A stretch of 23,258 nt of DNA. It comes from a virus. This document shows, piece after piece, positions 6,825-13,667 of the stretch (its first letter is position 1; each line of letters begins with the position of its first letter). The notes below the pieces were generated by a model. That model saw only the letters and a program-made list of their open reading frames with translations. It was not told the DNA's origin and ran no database searches. The position numbers and the translations under genes were made by a program. The DNA lies in IMG/VR virus record IMGVR_UViG_3300020463_000143, positions 1-23,258 of that record. The stretch is one strand, 5' to 3'.

Positions 6825-7305
6825 CAACTATTTCCGATGTTCTACTTATTTCTTCTACAAAATATGCACAACGTGGTTTATCTCCTTCTTCAAGAGGTAC
6901 TGCTAGTAAATGCCCTGGTTTCAACTTTGGGAAATACCATTTTACTTCTTGGTATACATCTACTATCTCAACTGGTGCAAACTCTGGTCTAAAATCGCTA
7001 CGTGGATTATATAAAAATGCATTGAAGCCTCTGTCATTTAAACTTGTCAAAGGAATAACCTCCAAGTCTCCGTGGTCGGGTTCGCCAATAAGCATCATCC
7101 AATCACGTGGCATTCTGATAGTTTTATCTCCTATTTTTAACACTAGTGCCGGAGCATTAAAACTTTGCAAGAAGATAAGAGGAATAAAAAAGTAATCAGG
7201 ATCTTTTGGATTACTATTGTCTAGTACTGCAAACCTCATATCATCGACTTCATCAGGAAGATCGTTCATTACAAAAGTTTTATTCTCAAGTGTCAAAATC
7301 TGCAT
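6805..7305 (-). CDS. Conserved-type hypothetical protein (166 aa)
   Basis: Not recognised with a function. 166 aa; Seen: a MRFAVLDNSNPKDPDYFFIPLIFLQSF segment, IRMPRDWMMLIGEPDHGDLEVIPLTSL in the middle, and WYFPKLKPGHLLAVPLEEGDKPRCAYFVEE near the C-terminus. Short hydrophobic strands broken by prolines suggest a compact beta-rich, SH3- or intein-free beta-barrel type protein, not a membrane protein. The ATG at 7305 overlaps the ClpP-like stop by one base (TAATG), and AGAGG lies 8 nt upstream, so translation is probably coupled to the protease. This adjacency could mean a substrate or regulator relationship with the protease, but nothing in the sequence proves it. Confidence 0.75.
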   Translation of the reverse strand: MQILTLENKTFVMNDLPDEVDDMRFAVLDNSNPKDPDYFFIPLIFLQSFNAPALVLKIGDKTIRMPRDWMMLIGEPDHGDLEVIPLTSLNDRGFNAFLYNPRSDFRPEFAPVEIVDVYQEVKWYFPKLKPGHLLAVPLEEGDKPRCAYFVEEISRTSEIVDVGKVW

Positions 7306-7892
7306 TAGTATACCTCTTTAATTTTATCAGCAATGCCATATTGTACTGCTTCTTTTGCACTTAGCCATTTATCTTCTGGTGGAAGTAGAATCTCACGAAT
7401 CTTCTTTTCTGACATTCCTGTGCATTTCTTATAATGTGCTAACATACGTTCTGTACTAAGTTCAAACTCTCTTACTCTAGCAAATAATTCATGTTCTTTA
7501 CCACTGCTACCCCAACTGTACTGATGTGATAAAATACTAGTGTTTGGTGTAAGGATACGTTTTCCTTTGGCTCCTGCCATAAAAGTGAGTACGCCACAAC
7601 TAGCAATTAAGCCTAGGCCTACTGTCTTCACTGGTACAGCACTACCCTTCATTGTGTCAATAAGTGCAAATGCCGCATGTACACTTCCGCCTGGACTGTT
7701 AATAATTAAAGTAAGTTCTTTTGGCCGTTCTTGTGATGGGGCTAAATTCTTTTCAATAATCCATTGTACAATAGGTTTTGTAGCTTCATATGTAAAGCTG
7801 TCAGCCATGTAATAATATCCAGCATTCCACATAAGTTCGCCAGGCTGACGAGACTGCAAAGATGCCTTTGCCACTGGTTTTTTGTTGTTCAT
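7305..7892 (-). CDS. ClpP-like serine protease
   Basis: 195 aa, close to ClpP length. Seen: LIINSPGGSVHAAFALIDTM at about residues 62-81 (oxyanion/handle motif); LGLIASCGVLTFMAGAKGKR at 93-112, with Ser98 at the catalytic serine position; ILSHQYSWGSSG at 120-131, with His123; and PPEDKWLSAKEAVQYGIADKI at 171-191, with Asp174. So a complete Ser-His-Asp triad is visible. No signal peptide. In many phages ClpP-fold enzymes mature the capsid, while cellular ClpP works with Clp/ATPase unfoldases. Here the gene lies in a replication operon, 1 nt after the uvsW stop, which favours host-directed or regulatory proteolysis (inference). An AAA+ ATPase is encoded at 10605-11606, but it shows no evident ClpP-docking loop. 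Confidence 0.88.
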   Translation of the reverse strand: MNNKKPVAKASLQSRQPGELMWNAGYYYMADSFTYEATKPIVQWIIEKNLAPSQERPKELTLIINSPGGSVHAAFALIDTMKGSAVPVKTVGLGLIASCGVLTFMAGAKGKRILTPNTSILSHQYSWGSSGKEHELFARVREFELSTERMLAHYKKCTGMSEKKIREILLPPEDKWLSAKEAVQYGIADKIKEVY

Positions 7893-7893
7893 T

Positions 7894-9354
7894 TTAATTC
7901 CAATCTGTTTTTTGTATTACAAACGGATAGTTTGCTTCTTTGTAAAATTGTTTCCTTTTAGTTAAGTGCCTTTTTGCATACTTGCAAGTACTTGTTATGT
8001 CCCAAATTTGGACATGGTCTTTATCCTCTGCTTTACGAATACCTCGTCCAATACTTTGTATTACCCGGACAAAACTTTTGCCTGGCTCTAATAGTACAAG
8101 ATTAAATATTCTAGGTATATTAATACCAACTGCGGCAACACCATATGTTGCTACAATAATCTTATTATCTACATCTGCTACTTCATCGTAGTGTTCTTTT
8201 CTATCACCTGCTTTAGTTGCACCACTTATAAAGACTGCTTGGTCTCCTAATCTCCTAACCAGTGCTTTACCAGATTCAACACGGTCAACTAGTACCATTG
8301 TATTACCCGATTCACCTATTGTGTTAAACAGGTTTGCTAGATAGTCTAAACGTTTATCATTTGTAAGCAGATATTTCAATTCGCTTTGATAGTTACTATA
8401 ATCTCCGTGGTCAACTAGCTGTACTATATTTACTTCACAGTTTGCTAAAACACCCATGTCTTGTAGTTCACTAGCACTTTTACGCCCAGTAACTGGCCCC
8501 AAACTTACCAATAAACTCATAAATTCAAACATTTCTTTTGGTATTGTGCCTGTTAGTCCCCAACGTATAGGTACTTGACTCATTACTCCTGTAAGTAATG
8601 TTTTCAATGCATCTGCTTTTGCCATATGTACTTCGTCAACAATAACACATACTACATCTTCAAGGAACTCTCCTATAGTAATTGGCGCCTCTGCATTACG
8701 AGTGTTCTTTAACAAAATATTTAAACTTTGCCAAGTACAAATAGTATGTTGCTTACCAAACTCTTTTCTATCACCATAATACACACCAACGTCTAAACCT
8801 AAGTTAACATAATCTTCTTCAGTCTGTGTCACTAAACTCTTATTAGGCACAATTACAATACTTCGTCCATATGACTCAACTAGGTTACTCAATGCGGCTG
8901 TGATAAGTGTTTTACCAGCACCTGTTGCAATTTCTTGTAGACTCTGAGGGTTGCTAATAAAGTTATTAATAATCTCAATTTGATAATCTCGTAATACAAC
9001 TGGTTCGCCTGCAACTACATGACCTTGCGGCCACTGTTTATCCGAAAATGTTTCAGCAGTAACTGGTTCTAGTACAAAGTCAGTTTGGTAATCGCGATGA
9101 TCAGTAAGAGTAACATTGTATTTCATTTCTTCAAGCATTGGAAGAATATCAGGAAGTAAGTTAATAAATGTACTACCACCAAGTTGAAAATAACTGACTT
9201 TACCATCCCACCTGCCAAGTCTTACTGCTGGCAAGTATCGAGCATAAGGAACTTCATATTTAAATTTATTAGAAAGACGTTTGCGAGCTTCTAAATCAAG
9301 CCCTTCAATTTTTACATTTACTTCATCTTTAACTATTAGGTTTGCAGTTTTCAT
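7894..9354 (-). CDS. uvsW: UvsW-type superfamily 2 DNA helicase
   Basis: ATP-dependent branch-migration/fork-remodelling helicase of T4-like phages; it unwinds R-loops and helps the switch to recombination-driven replication. The N-terminal domain (about residues 1-100) has the UvsW-like ARYLPAVRLGRWDGKVSYF segment. Motor motifs: LRDYQIEIIN (Q-like), ATGAGKT at 143-149, IVDEVHMAKA at 238-247, LTGTIP at 267-272, ATYGVAAVGINIPR, and IQSIGRGIRKAEDK near the C-terminus. At 486 aa it is complete. Start ATG 9354 overlaps the upstream gene stop by 4 nt (ATGA); the ClpP-like gene follows after one base. Confidence 0.93.
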   Translation of the reverse strand: MKTANLIVKDEVNVKIEGLDLEARKRLSNKFKYEVPYARYLPAVRLGRWDGKVSYFQLGGSTFINLLPDILPMLEEMKYNVTLTDHRDYQTDFVLEPVTAETFSDKQWPQGHVVAGEPVVLRDYQIEIINNFISNPQSLQEIATGAGKTLITAALSNLVESYGRSIVIVPNKSLVTQTEEDYVNLGLDVGVYYGDRKEFGKQHTICTWQSLNILLKNTRNAEAPITIGEFLEDVVCVIVDEVHMAKADALKTLLTGVMSQVPIRWGLTGTIPKEMFEFMSLLVSLGPVTGRKSASELQDMGVLANCEVNIVQLVDHGDYSNYQSELKYLLTNDKRLDYLANLFNTIGESGNTMVLVDRVESGKALVRRLGDQAVFISGATKAGDRKEHYDEVADVDNKIIVATYGVAAVGINIPRIFNLVLLEPGKSFVRVIQSIGRGIRKAEDKDHVQIWDITSTCKYAKRHLTKRKQFYKEANYPFVIQKTDWN

Positions 9355-10535
9355 TCTTGCTCAATTGAAAAGTTATAATTTGTATAGTAACAAATCCATG
9401 GCTTATATTTGTCTATTGCTTTTGATTGTATATTACGAAATTTAGTAAAGCCTTGTGTACTAATTATAATGTCTGGTGTCCAATTGTCTGTATTAGACTT
9501 TGGATGATTAAATCTACTTGCACTATCTAGTATAGCAAACTCTGTATCGGAATACAACCTACGACTTGCATCTGTTAGGTTACGATGATACTTTAACATT
9601 ACAGTTGTTTTTTCTTTGCCAACCTTAGCAATTGCTTTTACAATGTTTTCTTCAAGTTCAGTTGCTATATGTCTTCCATCAACAATAAATGCAACTCTGT
9701 TTAGTTCTAGCTCTTTGGCTGCATCTATCAACTCAATAAGTGTGCAATCCTCATATGAAAAGTTGCCACCTCTATTATGTAGCATTTTAATTGACAAATT
9801 TGAGAGTTTAAATGTTGTACTTTTATTAACAACATCAAGGTTTTGATCAGCCGCAGTACGGATCTGTGTTAGTGGTGATTCCGTTACCATATTTGAATCC
9901 CACCATTGTTGCAAAGAACTAGGTGCATTACGAAGATAACTTTTTTTATTTTCAATCACTAACTGTATAGCATATTTATGCCTATTATTTTCAATATCCT
10001 TACACTCTTTAACAAGTACTTTTGCATCATTGCTATATTCAAATTTATGCTTTAGACCCCAACGATAAACTTGTAGAAGATTGTATTCATTATAATCAAC
10101 TTCATACTGTTTATTTTGTTTATTCCACTCTGCTTTCAAAGCCCTTAACTTTTTTGCTAAGGATTTAAATTCATTTATCATTGTCTTATTATAAGGAAAA
10201 CGTATAATGATAGCATTATCATCTAAAGATATCATTCTAGTGCGGTTAACCTGTCGTAGTGTACTACTAAACACTGGAGTGTTTACTATGCCAGTTACAT
10301 CAATACCAATTTTTCCAAATTGCCTAACATACTTCTTAACAAGTTTAATACTTAACTCTCTTTGACGATCACTTAGTCCATCACCATTATTAATACTTCT
10401 TACTGCATTATTGACAAAACTTACATCATAATTAGCCAAACTAATAGGCTTATTTTTAAACTTAGGAGAAATTGGACTAGAAATTAGTCCAACTGCTACC
10501 TTTAAGCAGTATTCAATATCATCTGGTTGTAACAT
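9351..10535 (-). CDS. UvsW-linked protein with HARP-like segment, function unknown
   Basis: 394 aa. No Walker or helicase motifs are seen. At about residues 110-160, AIIIRFPYNKTMINEFKSLAKKLRALKAEWNK followed by QYEVDYNEYNLLQVYRWG resembles the HARP-type DNA-binding module of SMARCAL1-family annealing helicases ('v..PYd..li...K......W......Y.vp'). The C-terminal half (about 270-390) has strand-helix alternation such as LNRVAFIVDGRHIATELEEN, TTVMLKYHRN and DIIISTQGF, possibly a degenerate RecA-like or toprim-like fold. It overlaps uvsW by 4 nt, so it may act as a DNA-binding partner of that helicase (inference). It starts at ATG 10535, just downstream of the terminator at 10578-10547. Confidence 0.75.
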   Translation of the reverse strand: MLQPDDIEYCLKVAVGLISSPISPKFKNKPISLANYDVSFVNNAVRSINNGDGLSDRQRELSIKLVKKYVRQFGKIGIDVTGIVNTPVFSSTLRQVNRTRMISLDDNAIIIRFPYNKTMINEFKSLAKKLRALKAEWNKQNKQYEVDYNEYNLLQVYRWGLKHKFEYSNDAKVLVKECKDIENNRHKYAIQLVIENKKSYLRNAPSSLQQWWDSNMVTESPLTQIRTAADQNLDVVNKSTTFKLSNLSIKMLHNRGGNFSYEDCTLIELIDAAKELELNRVAFIVDGRHIATELEENIVKAIAKVGKEKTTVMLKYHRNLTDASRRLYSDTEFAILDSASRFNHPKSNTDNWTPDIIISTQGFTKFRNIQSKAIDKYKPWICYYTNYNFSIEQE

Positions 10536-10546
10536 AACTTAACCTT

Positions 10547-10578
10547 AAAAAAAGAAGGGGGGCCGAAGCCCGCCCTTC
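10547..10578 (-). terminator. Intrinsic terminator after AAA+ ATPase gene
   Basis: On the minus strand, GAAGGGCGGGC, a TTCG tetraloop and GCCCCCCTTC (one mismatch) form a long GC-rich stem followed by seven T. It lies 27 nt after the ATPase stop, before the gene starting at 10535. A strong rho-independent terminator. Confidence 0.9.
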
Positions 10579-10604
10579 ATGTCTGGATCGAGGAGGATCA
10601 CTTA

Positions 10605-11606
10605 TCACCCGCGTTTCATACAGGTGTTGGAAGCCAGACTCTTCCAATTCGTTGGAGATAGTTTCTTAAGATCAGCAACTTTAAGTGCCATTCTCAAACT
10701 CATCTCACGTAACTTCTTACGATTTTCAAACATGAAATCAAGTATTTCTTGCTCACCATCGTCGTCAAATTTATAATCACTAAACAGGACGCCAGTTCTT
10801 GCAATCTGCTTGATCCTTAGAAAACAATCTCTTGCAGTATCTAAAGTAAGATCAATGTAGTGACACCTTGACATTAGTGCATCTAAATGATCTTTAAGTT
10901 TCTTACTTTTTACATTATCAAACTTTATGTTAGTAACAAAGCATACACTACCTTTGAAGTCAAAGTAGTTTGGTATACCTTCTGCTCTAAGTTTAGAACT
11001 ATCTGCATTCCAGTAAATACGTCTACGTTTACCACTATCAAGTGCCGCTTTTAGTATGTTAAGACTCAAATCGTCCATTAGCACACTATCACAGTCATCA
11101 AATACTAGTACGTTACCACTTGCACTATACTCATATAGTTTAGCATAAAGTCCAATTGGAGTCATTGCTCCTTTACACACTTCGTACTTTTCACGTCCAA
11201 CTAGTTGATCAAAACCACTTTGTTCTTCAAGTGTAGTTTCAACACCATAACTTTTACCAACACCAGGAGGTCCAGTAACAATCATTGCTCGTACATCACC
11301 ATTCTTCAGTGCAACGGACATTTCATTAAGTATGTCAAATCTTTCTTCTATTTCAACCATACGTTTTTCATCAGCTTCTGTTATAGTTGCTGACTCAGGT
11401 TCAGTAGAATTACTGTCACCCATATATTCAAGTTGTTCAGTTGAATCAACTTTAACTCGGATCTTATTTGATCCAAAATCCTTGCTACCATCAACGGTAA
11501 CAAACATTCCAGTTTTACCATCCTTAAGGTCCTGGACTAACGGAAATACAGTGTTCTCAACAGTTTGATTTCTGTAGGAACCTTTTTTAACTAAAACGTA
11601 ACTCAT
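10605..11606 (-). CDS. AAA+ ATPase
   Basis: 333 aa. The N-terminal ~80 residues (strand-rich, acidic towards the end) precede an ATPase domain: Walker A GPPGVGKS at about 112-119, Walker B VLVFDDCD at 166-173, a sensor-1-like SVCFVTNIKFD near 220, and an arginine in ALMSRCHYIDL as possible finger. Such single-domain AAA+ proteins are common in T4-like marine phages; the exact role is not established. Its own consensus-like promoter (11680-11652), a good ribosome site (GAGGATC 7 nt before ATG 11606) and a strong terminator make it a single-gene unit. It might be a remodeller or a partner of the ClpP-like protease, but this is speculation. Not gp44: the clamp-loader SRC and zinc motifs are absent. 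Confidence 0.82.
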   Translation of the reverse strand: MSYVLVKKGSYRNQTVENTVFPLVQDLKDGKTGMFVTVDGSKDFGSNKIRVKVDSTEQLEYMGDSNSTEPESATITEADEKRMVEIEERFDILNEMSVALKNGDVRAMIVTGPPGVGKSYGVETTLEEQSGFDQLVGREKYEVCKGAMTPIGLYAKLYEYSASGNVLVFDDCDSVLMDDLSLNILKAALDSGKRRRIYWNADSSKLRAEGIPNYFDFKGSVCFVTNIKFDNVKSKKLKDHLDALMSRCHYIDLTLDTARDCFLRIKQIARTGVLFSDYKFDDDGEQEILDFMFENRKKLREMSLRMALKVADLKKLSPTNWKSLASNTCMKRG

Positions 11607-11651
11607 ATTGTGATCCTCTTTCGTCGTTTTGTGTTAACTTCTTATTTTATT

Positions 11652-11680
11652 ATAGTACGACACTTTAGTAGTTATGTCAA
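11652..11680 (-). promoter_or_regulatory. Sigma70-type promoter of the AAA+ ATPase gene
   Basis: Minus strand TTGACA (11680-11675), 17-nt spacer, TACTAT (11657-11652); an overlapping TATAAT follows 3 nt further down. It lies about 45 nt upstream of the ATG at 11606 and only 3 nt after the stop of the small membrane gene. Confidence 0.75.
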
Positions 11681-11683
11681 CCT

Positions 11684-11809
11684 CTATTTGGTTGCATCAA
11701 CTACATATTGTGCGGCTTGATTAACCATATCTTGTGTTAGCTCGATACTATTTTCAGGCATTACTGTAATAATTACTACACCTGTAATTATGCCTAGGAT
11801 GAACCGCAT
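11684..11809 (-). CDS. Small membrane-anchored peptide (41 aa)
   Basis: A 41-aa frame with a good ribosome site: GGAG 8 nt before ATG 11809. Residues 3-17 (FILGIITGVVIITVM) form one hydrophobic segment, followed by a polar amphipathic tail containing SIELTQDMVNQAAQYV. This gives an N-in single-span or signal-anchor design with no cysteine. It overlaps the SWIM gene end by 16 nt and its stop sits 3 nt before a -35 box. Function unknown; small membrane proteins in early phage regions are often host-modifying (family-level knowledge, not shown here). Confidence 0.65.
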   Translation of the reverse strand: MRFILGIITGVVIITVMPENSIELTQDMVNQAAQYVVDATK

Positions 11810-11985
11810 ATTCTGTTCTCCACTTCTTTTATATGTTTACATTTACGATATGCTATACAATTACAATCAAATCCTCTGTCATACATTGTTACTGTATATT
11901 CATCGCCCTTACTACCAGTTATTGGCCATTTTACGCCAACAAATGGGTGGTCTTTTGTATTGATTACTTCCGATGGGTGAGCCAT
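11794..11985 (-). CDS. SWIM-type zinc-finger small protein
   Basis: 63 aa. The C-terminal half carries FDCNCIAYRKCKHIKEVE, i.e. Cys-x-Cys-x5-Cys-x-His, matching the SWIM zinc-finger pattern CxCx(n)CxH. The N-terminal half (PFVGVKWPITGSKGDEYTVTMYD) resembles the short beta-strands that normally precede SWIM fingers. Such domains bind DNA or proteins. Start ATG 11985 overlaps the previous stop by one base (TAATG), indicating coupling to the 118-aa gene. Confidence 0.82.
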   Translation of the reverse strand: MAHPSEVINTKDHPFVGVKWPITGSKGDEYTVTMYDRGFDCNCIAYRKCKHIKEVENRICGSS

Positions 11986-12341
11986 TATGCCGCCAACTTT
12001 AATGATGGTGCTAGTGGAGTAAATCCAAACGAGTCAACTACTGAAGCATTACCTTCTGCGTCAACAATAATGTCTCCAACACTGATGCTATGCATCTTAT
12101 CCAATCGTGTAATACGATCCTCAGGACCAATGTTACCAACTTCAAACACATGATTCAAATCATCAGCAACAACTTCTGCTACCTTTGTGTAACAATCATG
12201 TTGTACACCAACAGTGACTTTACCAAACATTGCTTCTTTGTGGGCTACTGCCTTAACATGACAATCCCAACCTTCTTTGTTAATAAGGTTGCTAAGGTCT
12301 TTGTCAATAACAATCTGATAAACACTAAAAATTTGAACCAT
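11985..12341 (-). CDS. Conserved-type phage protein (118 aa)
   Basis: 118 aa, no named function. The second half, RLDKMHSISVGDIIVDAEG followed by VVDSFGFTPL, is a pattern (M-H-S-x-SVGD-ii--...DS-GF) that recurs in small phage and plasmid proteins of the YodL type; I recognise the pattern but not a mechanism. It has AGGAG 7 nt before ATG 12341, and it is the first gene behind the promoter at 12401-12374. It leads a three-gene unit with the SWIM protein and the 41-aa membrane peptide. Confidence 0.75.
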   Translation of the reverse strand: MVQIFSVYQIVIDKDLSNLINKEGWDCHVKAVAHKEAMFGKVTVGVQHDCYTKVAEVVADDLNHVFEVGNIGPEDRITRLDKMHSISVGDIIVDAEGNASVVDSFGFTPLAPSLKLAA

Positions 12342-12373
12342 TTAAAACTCCTGTTTTGTTAACTTACTATTAT

Positions 12374-12401
12374 AAAATAGCATATATACTAGATCTGTCA
12401 A
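12374..12401 (-). promoter_or_regulatory. Sigma70-type promoter with extended -10
   Basis: Minus strand TTGACA (12401-12396), 16-nt spacer, TATTTT (12379-12374) preceded by TGC (extended -10). An alternative TATAAT lies a few bases further. It lies 33 nt before the ATG at 12341, right after the lipoprotein gene stop. Confidence 0.7.
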
Positions 12402-12405
12402 CCTA

Positions 12406-12534
12406 TTATTTTAATTTTTCAGAAATCTTTTTCTTTGACCATTCAGCGGCATCAGTAACATCTTTGCCCATACCGCCAATAGTGCCACAAGCACTAAGTG
12501 ATACAACAGTCAATAAAACAAAAAAACTTTTCAT
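12406..12534 (-). CDS. Entericidin-like small lipoprotein (42 aa)
   Basis: 42 aa, shorter than the usual annotation cut-off. It begins MKSFFVLLTVVSLSAC: one Lys, a hydrophobic stretch and a lipobox L-S-A-C with Cys16 as the lipidation site. The mature part GTIGGMGKDVTDAAEW then a Lys-rich end has the 'C-NT-x-G-x-G-x-D' layout and amphipathic helix of entericidins, short bacterial lipoproteins linked to lysis/antidote activity. It would be exported by Sec and anchored in the periplasmic face of a membrane. Ribosome site GGGAG is 7 nt before ATG 12534. It lies between a 28-aa membrane peptide and a promoter. Possible roles: envelope modification, superinfection exclusion or lysis; none is shown. 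Confidence 0.78.
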   Translation of the reverse strand: MKSFFVLLTVVSLSACGTIGGMGKDVTDAAEWSKKKISEKLK

Positions 12535-12548
12535 TTCAATCTCCCTAA

Positions 12549-12635
12549 TTAACTTACTTGAATTGCGACATAAACTAACATACCAAAAATGCCAATATTA
12601 ATTAACATATTAATATAGTGTGGATTAGGTGCCAT
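12549..12635 (-). CDS. Small membrane peptide (28 aa)
   Basis: A 28-aa frame from ATG 12635 preceded at 5-6 nt by GGAGAG. Residues 8-26 (IxMLINIGIFGMLVYVAIQ) make a single membrane span, with a short polar N-terminus (MAPNPHY). It lies 14 nt before the lipoprotein gene, behind the promoter at 12692-12665, so the two would be made together. Not recognised; too short for homology by eye, but the ribosome site and promoter support expression. Confidence 0.6.
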   Translation of the reverse strand: MAPNPHYINMLINIGIFGMLVYVAIQVS

Positions 12636-12664
12636 TTTTCTCTCCTATTTCTAAATTTAATTTA

Positions 12665-12692
12665 AATATAGCACAAATACAGATCATGTCAA
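12665..12692 (-). promoter_or_regulatory. Sigma70-type promoter with extended -10
   Basis: Minus strand TTGACA (12692-12687), 16-nt spacer, TATATT (12670-12665) preceded by TGC. The -35 lies inside the last codons of the alarmone hydrolase gene. It would drive the 28-aa membrane peptide and the lipoprotein. Confidence 0.75.
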
Positions 12693-13187
12693 CCTTTTTA
12701 TTTGCATTTGTGCAATTTTGTATAGATCAGTTTGCTTTACACTATCTAGCATTCCATCAAGTATTAACTTTTTCTCTGCTAAAAAGACTTTGGCAAACCC
12801 TTTGTCATGCTCTACAATACTAATTGTGTTATTAATTAGATCTGCTAACTTGACAATTTGTGCATCGTGTGGTGCATTAAATGTATGTTTTCTATCTATT
12901 GCTTTACGAACTGCACGATTACCATCTGTCATCTTACTTTGATCAGTTAACCAAAACACCAAATCTGCAACTTGAGTACCAAATTTTATAGAAATTTGAT
13001 CTAATGTCACATCAGTATCTTCAACTACATCATGCAACAATGCCGCAACCTGTTGTGCTTCTGTTCCGCCATGTTGCCTTACAAGGTCGGATACTGCAAT
13101 AGGATGCACAATGTAAGGCTCGAAAGTATATTTCCGAACCTGTCCATCGTGTGCTTTTGTAGCAAATTTTAGTGCTTTATCTAGCAT
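12684..13187 (-). CDS. MESH1/SpoT-type HD-domain (p)ppGpp hydrolase
   Basis: 167 aa, the size of single-domain small alarmone hydrolases, which remove the 3' pyrophosphate of (p)ppGpp using Mn2+. Seen from ATG 13187: AhDGQVRK with His13, EPYIVHPIAV with His28, AALLHDVVEDTDVT with His52-Asp53 and Glu56-Asp57, FGTQVADLVFWLTD, and VKLADLINN with Asp116 and Asn120. This is the full SpoT/MESH1 metal and substrate set; there is no synthetase domain. The frame extends to a TTG at 13223, but AGGAAA 7 nt before ATG 13187 and alignment to the family favour the shorter start. It is followed by tiny envelope genes. Likely role: lowering the host stringent signal during infection (inference). MESH1 relatives can also act on NADPH, an alternative. 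Confidence 0.88.
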   Translation of the reverse strand: MLDKALKFATKAHDGQVRKYTFEPYIVHPIAVSDLVRQHGGTEAQQVAALLHDVVEDTDVTLDQISIKFGTQVADLVFWLTDQSKMTDGNRAVRKAIDRKHTFNAPHDAQIVKLADLINNTISIVEHDKGFAKVFLAEKKLILDGMLDSVKQTDLYKIAQMQIKRLT

Positions 13188-13195
13188 ATTATTTC

Positions 13196-13549
13196 CTAGT
13201 TTAAGTAAAGTGGTCCTGTCCAATTAATGGCATAACCACCTTCAATTATATTACCACGTGCCGCATTACGAGCTGGTGCATTGTAACCAGCGGCTTTAAG
13301 TATATCACCTTTTTTGAAAAGTTTATCTTTATCAGTGTTTACAACAAAACCCCAAACACTACCTTTTTCGTTGTATATCTTAACATACTTACTACCTACT
13401 TTGTAAGTGATGTTTTCTTTGAACCGGTTAAACATATCAATCTTTGTTTTACTTTTTTCAGTTTCACCAGCGGCTTTGGAACACTGTCCTTGCCAAATAG
13501 CATAATCGTTAACAATATCTTCAATAAGTGTTTCAATTTGCTTTTGCAT
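13196..13549 (-). CDS. Hypothetical protein (117 aa)
   Basis: Not recognised. 117 aa with an N-terminal helix (QIETLIEDIVNDYAIWQ), a basic middle (AAGETEKSKTKIDMFNRFKENI) and a strand-rich C-terminal half (KYVKIYNEKGSVWGFVV, FKKGDILKAAGYNAPARNAARGNII). The GDILKA-x-Y-APA-N-ARGN segment looks conserved in style and could be a small nucleic-acid or nucleotide binding loop. GGAG is 7 nt before ATG 13549. It is the first gene behind the promoter at 13607-13580, and the alarmone hydrolase follows after 8 nt, so the two are probably co-expressed. Confidence 0.75.
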   Translation of the reverse strand: MQKQIETLIEDIVNDYAIWQGQCSKAAGETEKSKTKIDMFNRFKENITYKVGSKYVKIYNEKGSVWGFVVNTDKDKLFKKGDILKAAGYNAPARNAARGNIIEGGYAINWTGPLYLN

Positions 13550-13579
13550 TTGGTATCTCCTTGTTTCTAACTATAATTA

Positions 13580-13607
13580 ATAATAGCATTATATACTGTT
13601 CTGTCAA
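13580..13607 (-). promoter_or_regulatory. Sigma70-type promoter with extended -10
   Basis: Minus strand TTGACA (13607-13602), 16-nt spacer, TATTAT (13585-13580) preceded by TGC. It sits just downstream of the terminator at 13644-13621 and 31 nt before ATG 13549. Confidence 0.75.
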
Positions 13608-13620
13608 CCTCTTTGGTCAT

Positions 13621-13644
13621 AAAAAAACCCTTGCAGAACAAGGG
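13621..13644 (-). terminator. Intrinsic terminator
   Basis: Minus strand CCCTTG-TTCTG-CAAGGG followed by seven T; a 6-bp stem with a 5-nt loop. It lies about 24 nt after the stop of the 63-aa gene and ends that single-gene unit before the next promoter. Confidence 0.85.
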
Positions 13645-13667
13645 CTTATAAAAAAAGTTAATTTTTT

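Noticed and set aside
10605-11606. AAA+ ATPase as clamp-loader gp44
   Set aside because: Walker motifs are present, but the gp44 domain order and SRC motif are not seen; left as an unspecified AAA+ ATPase.
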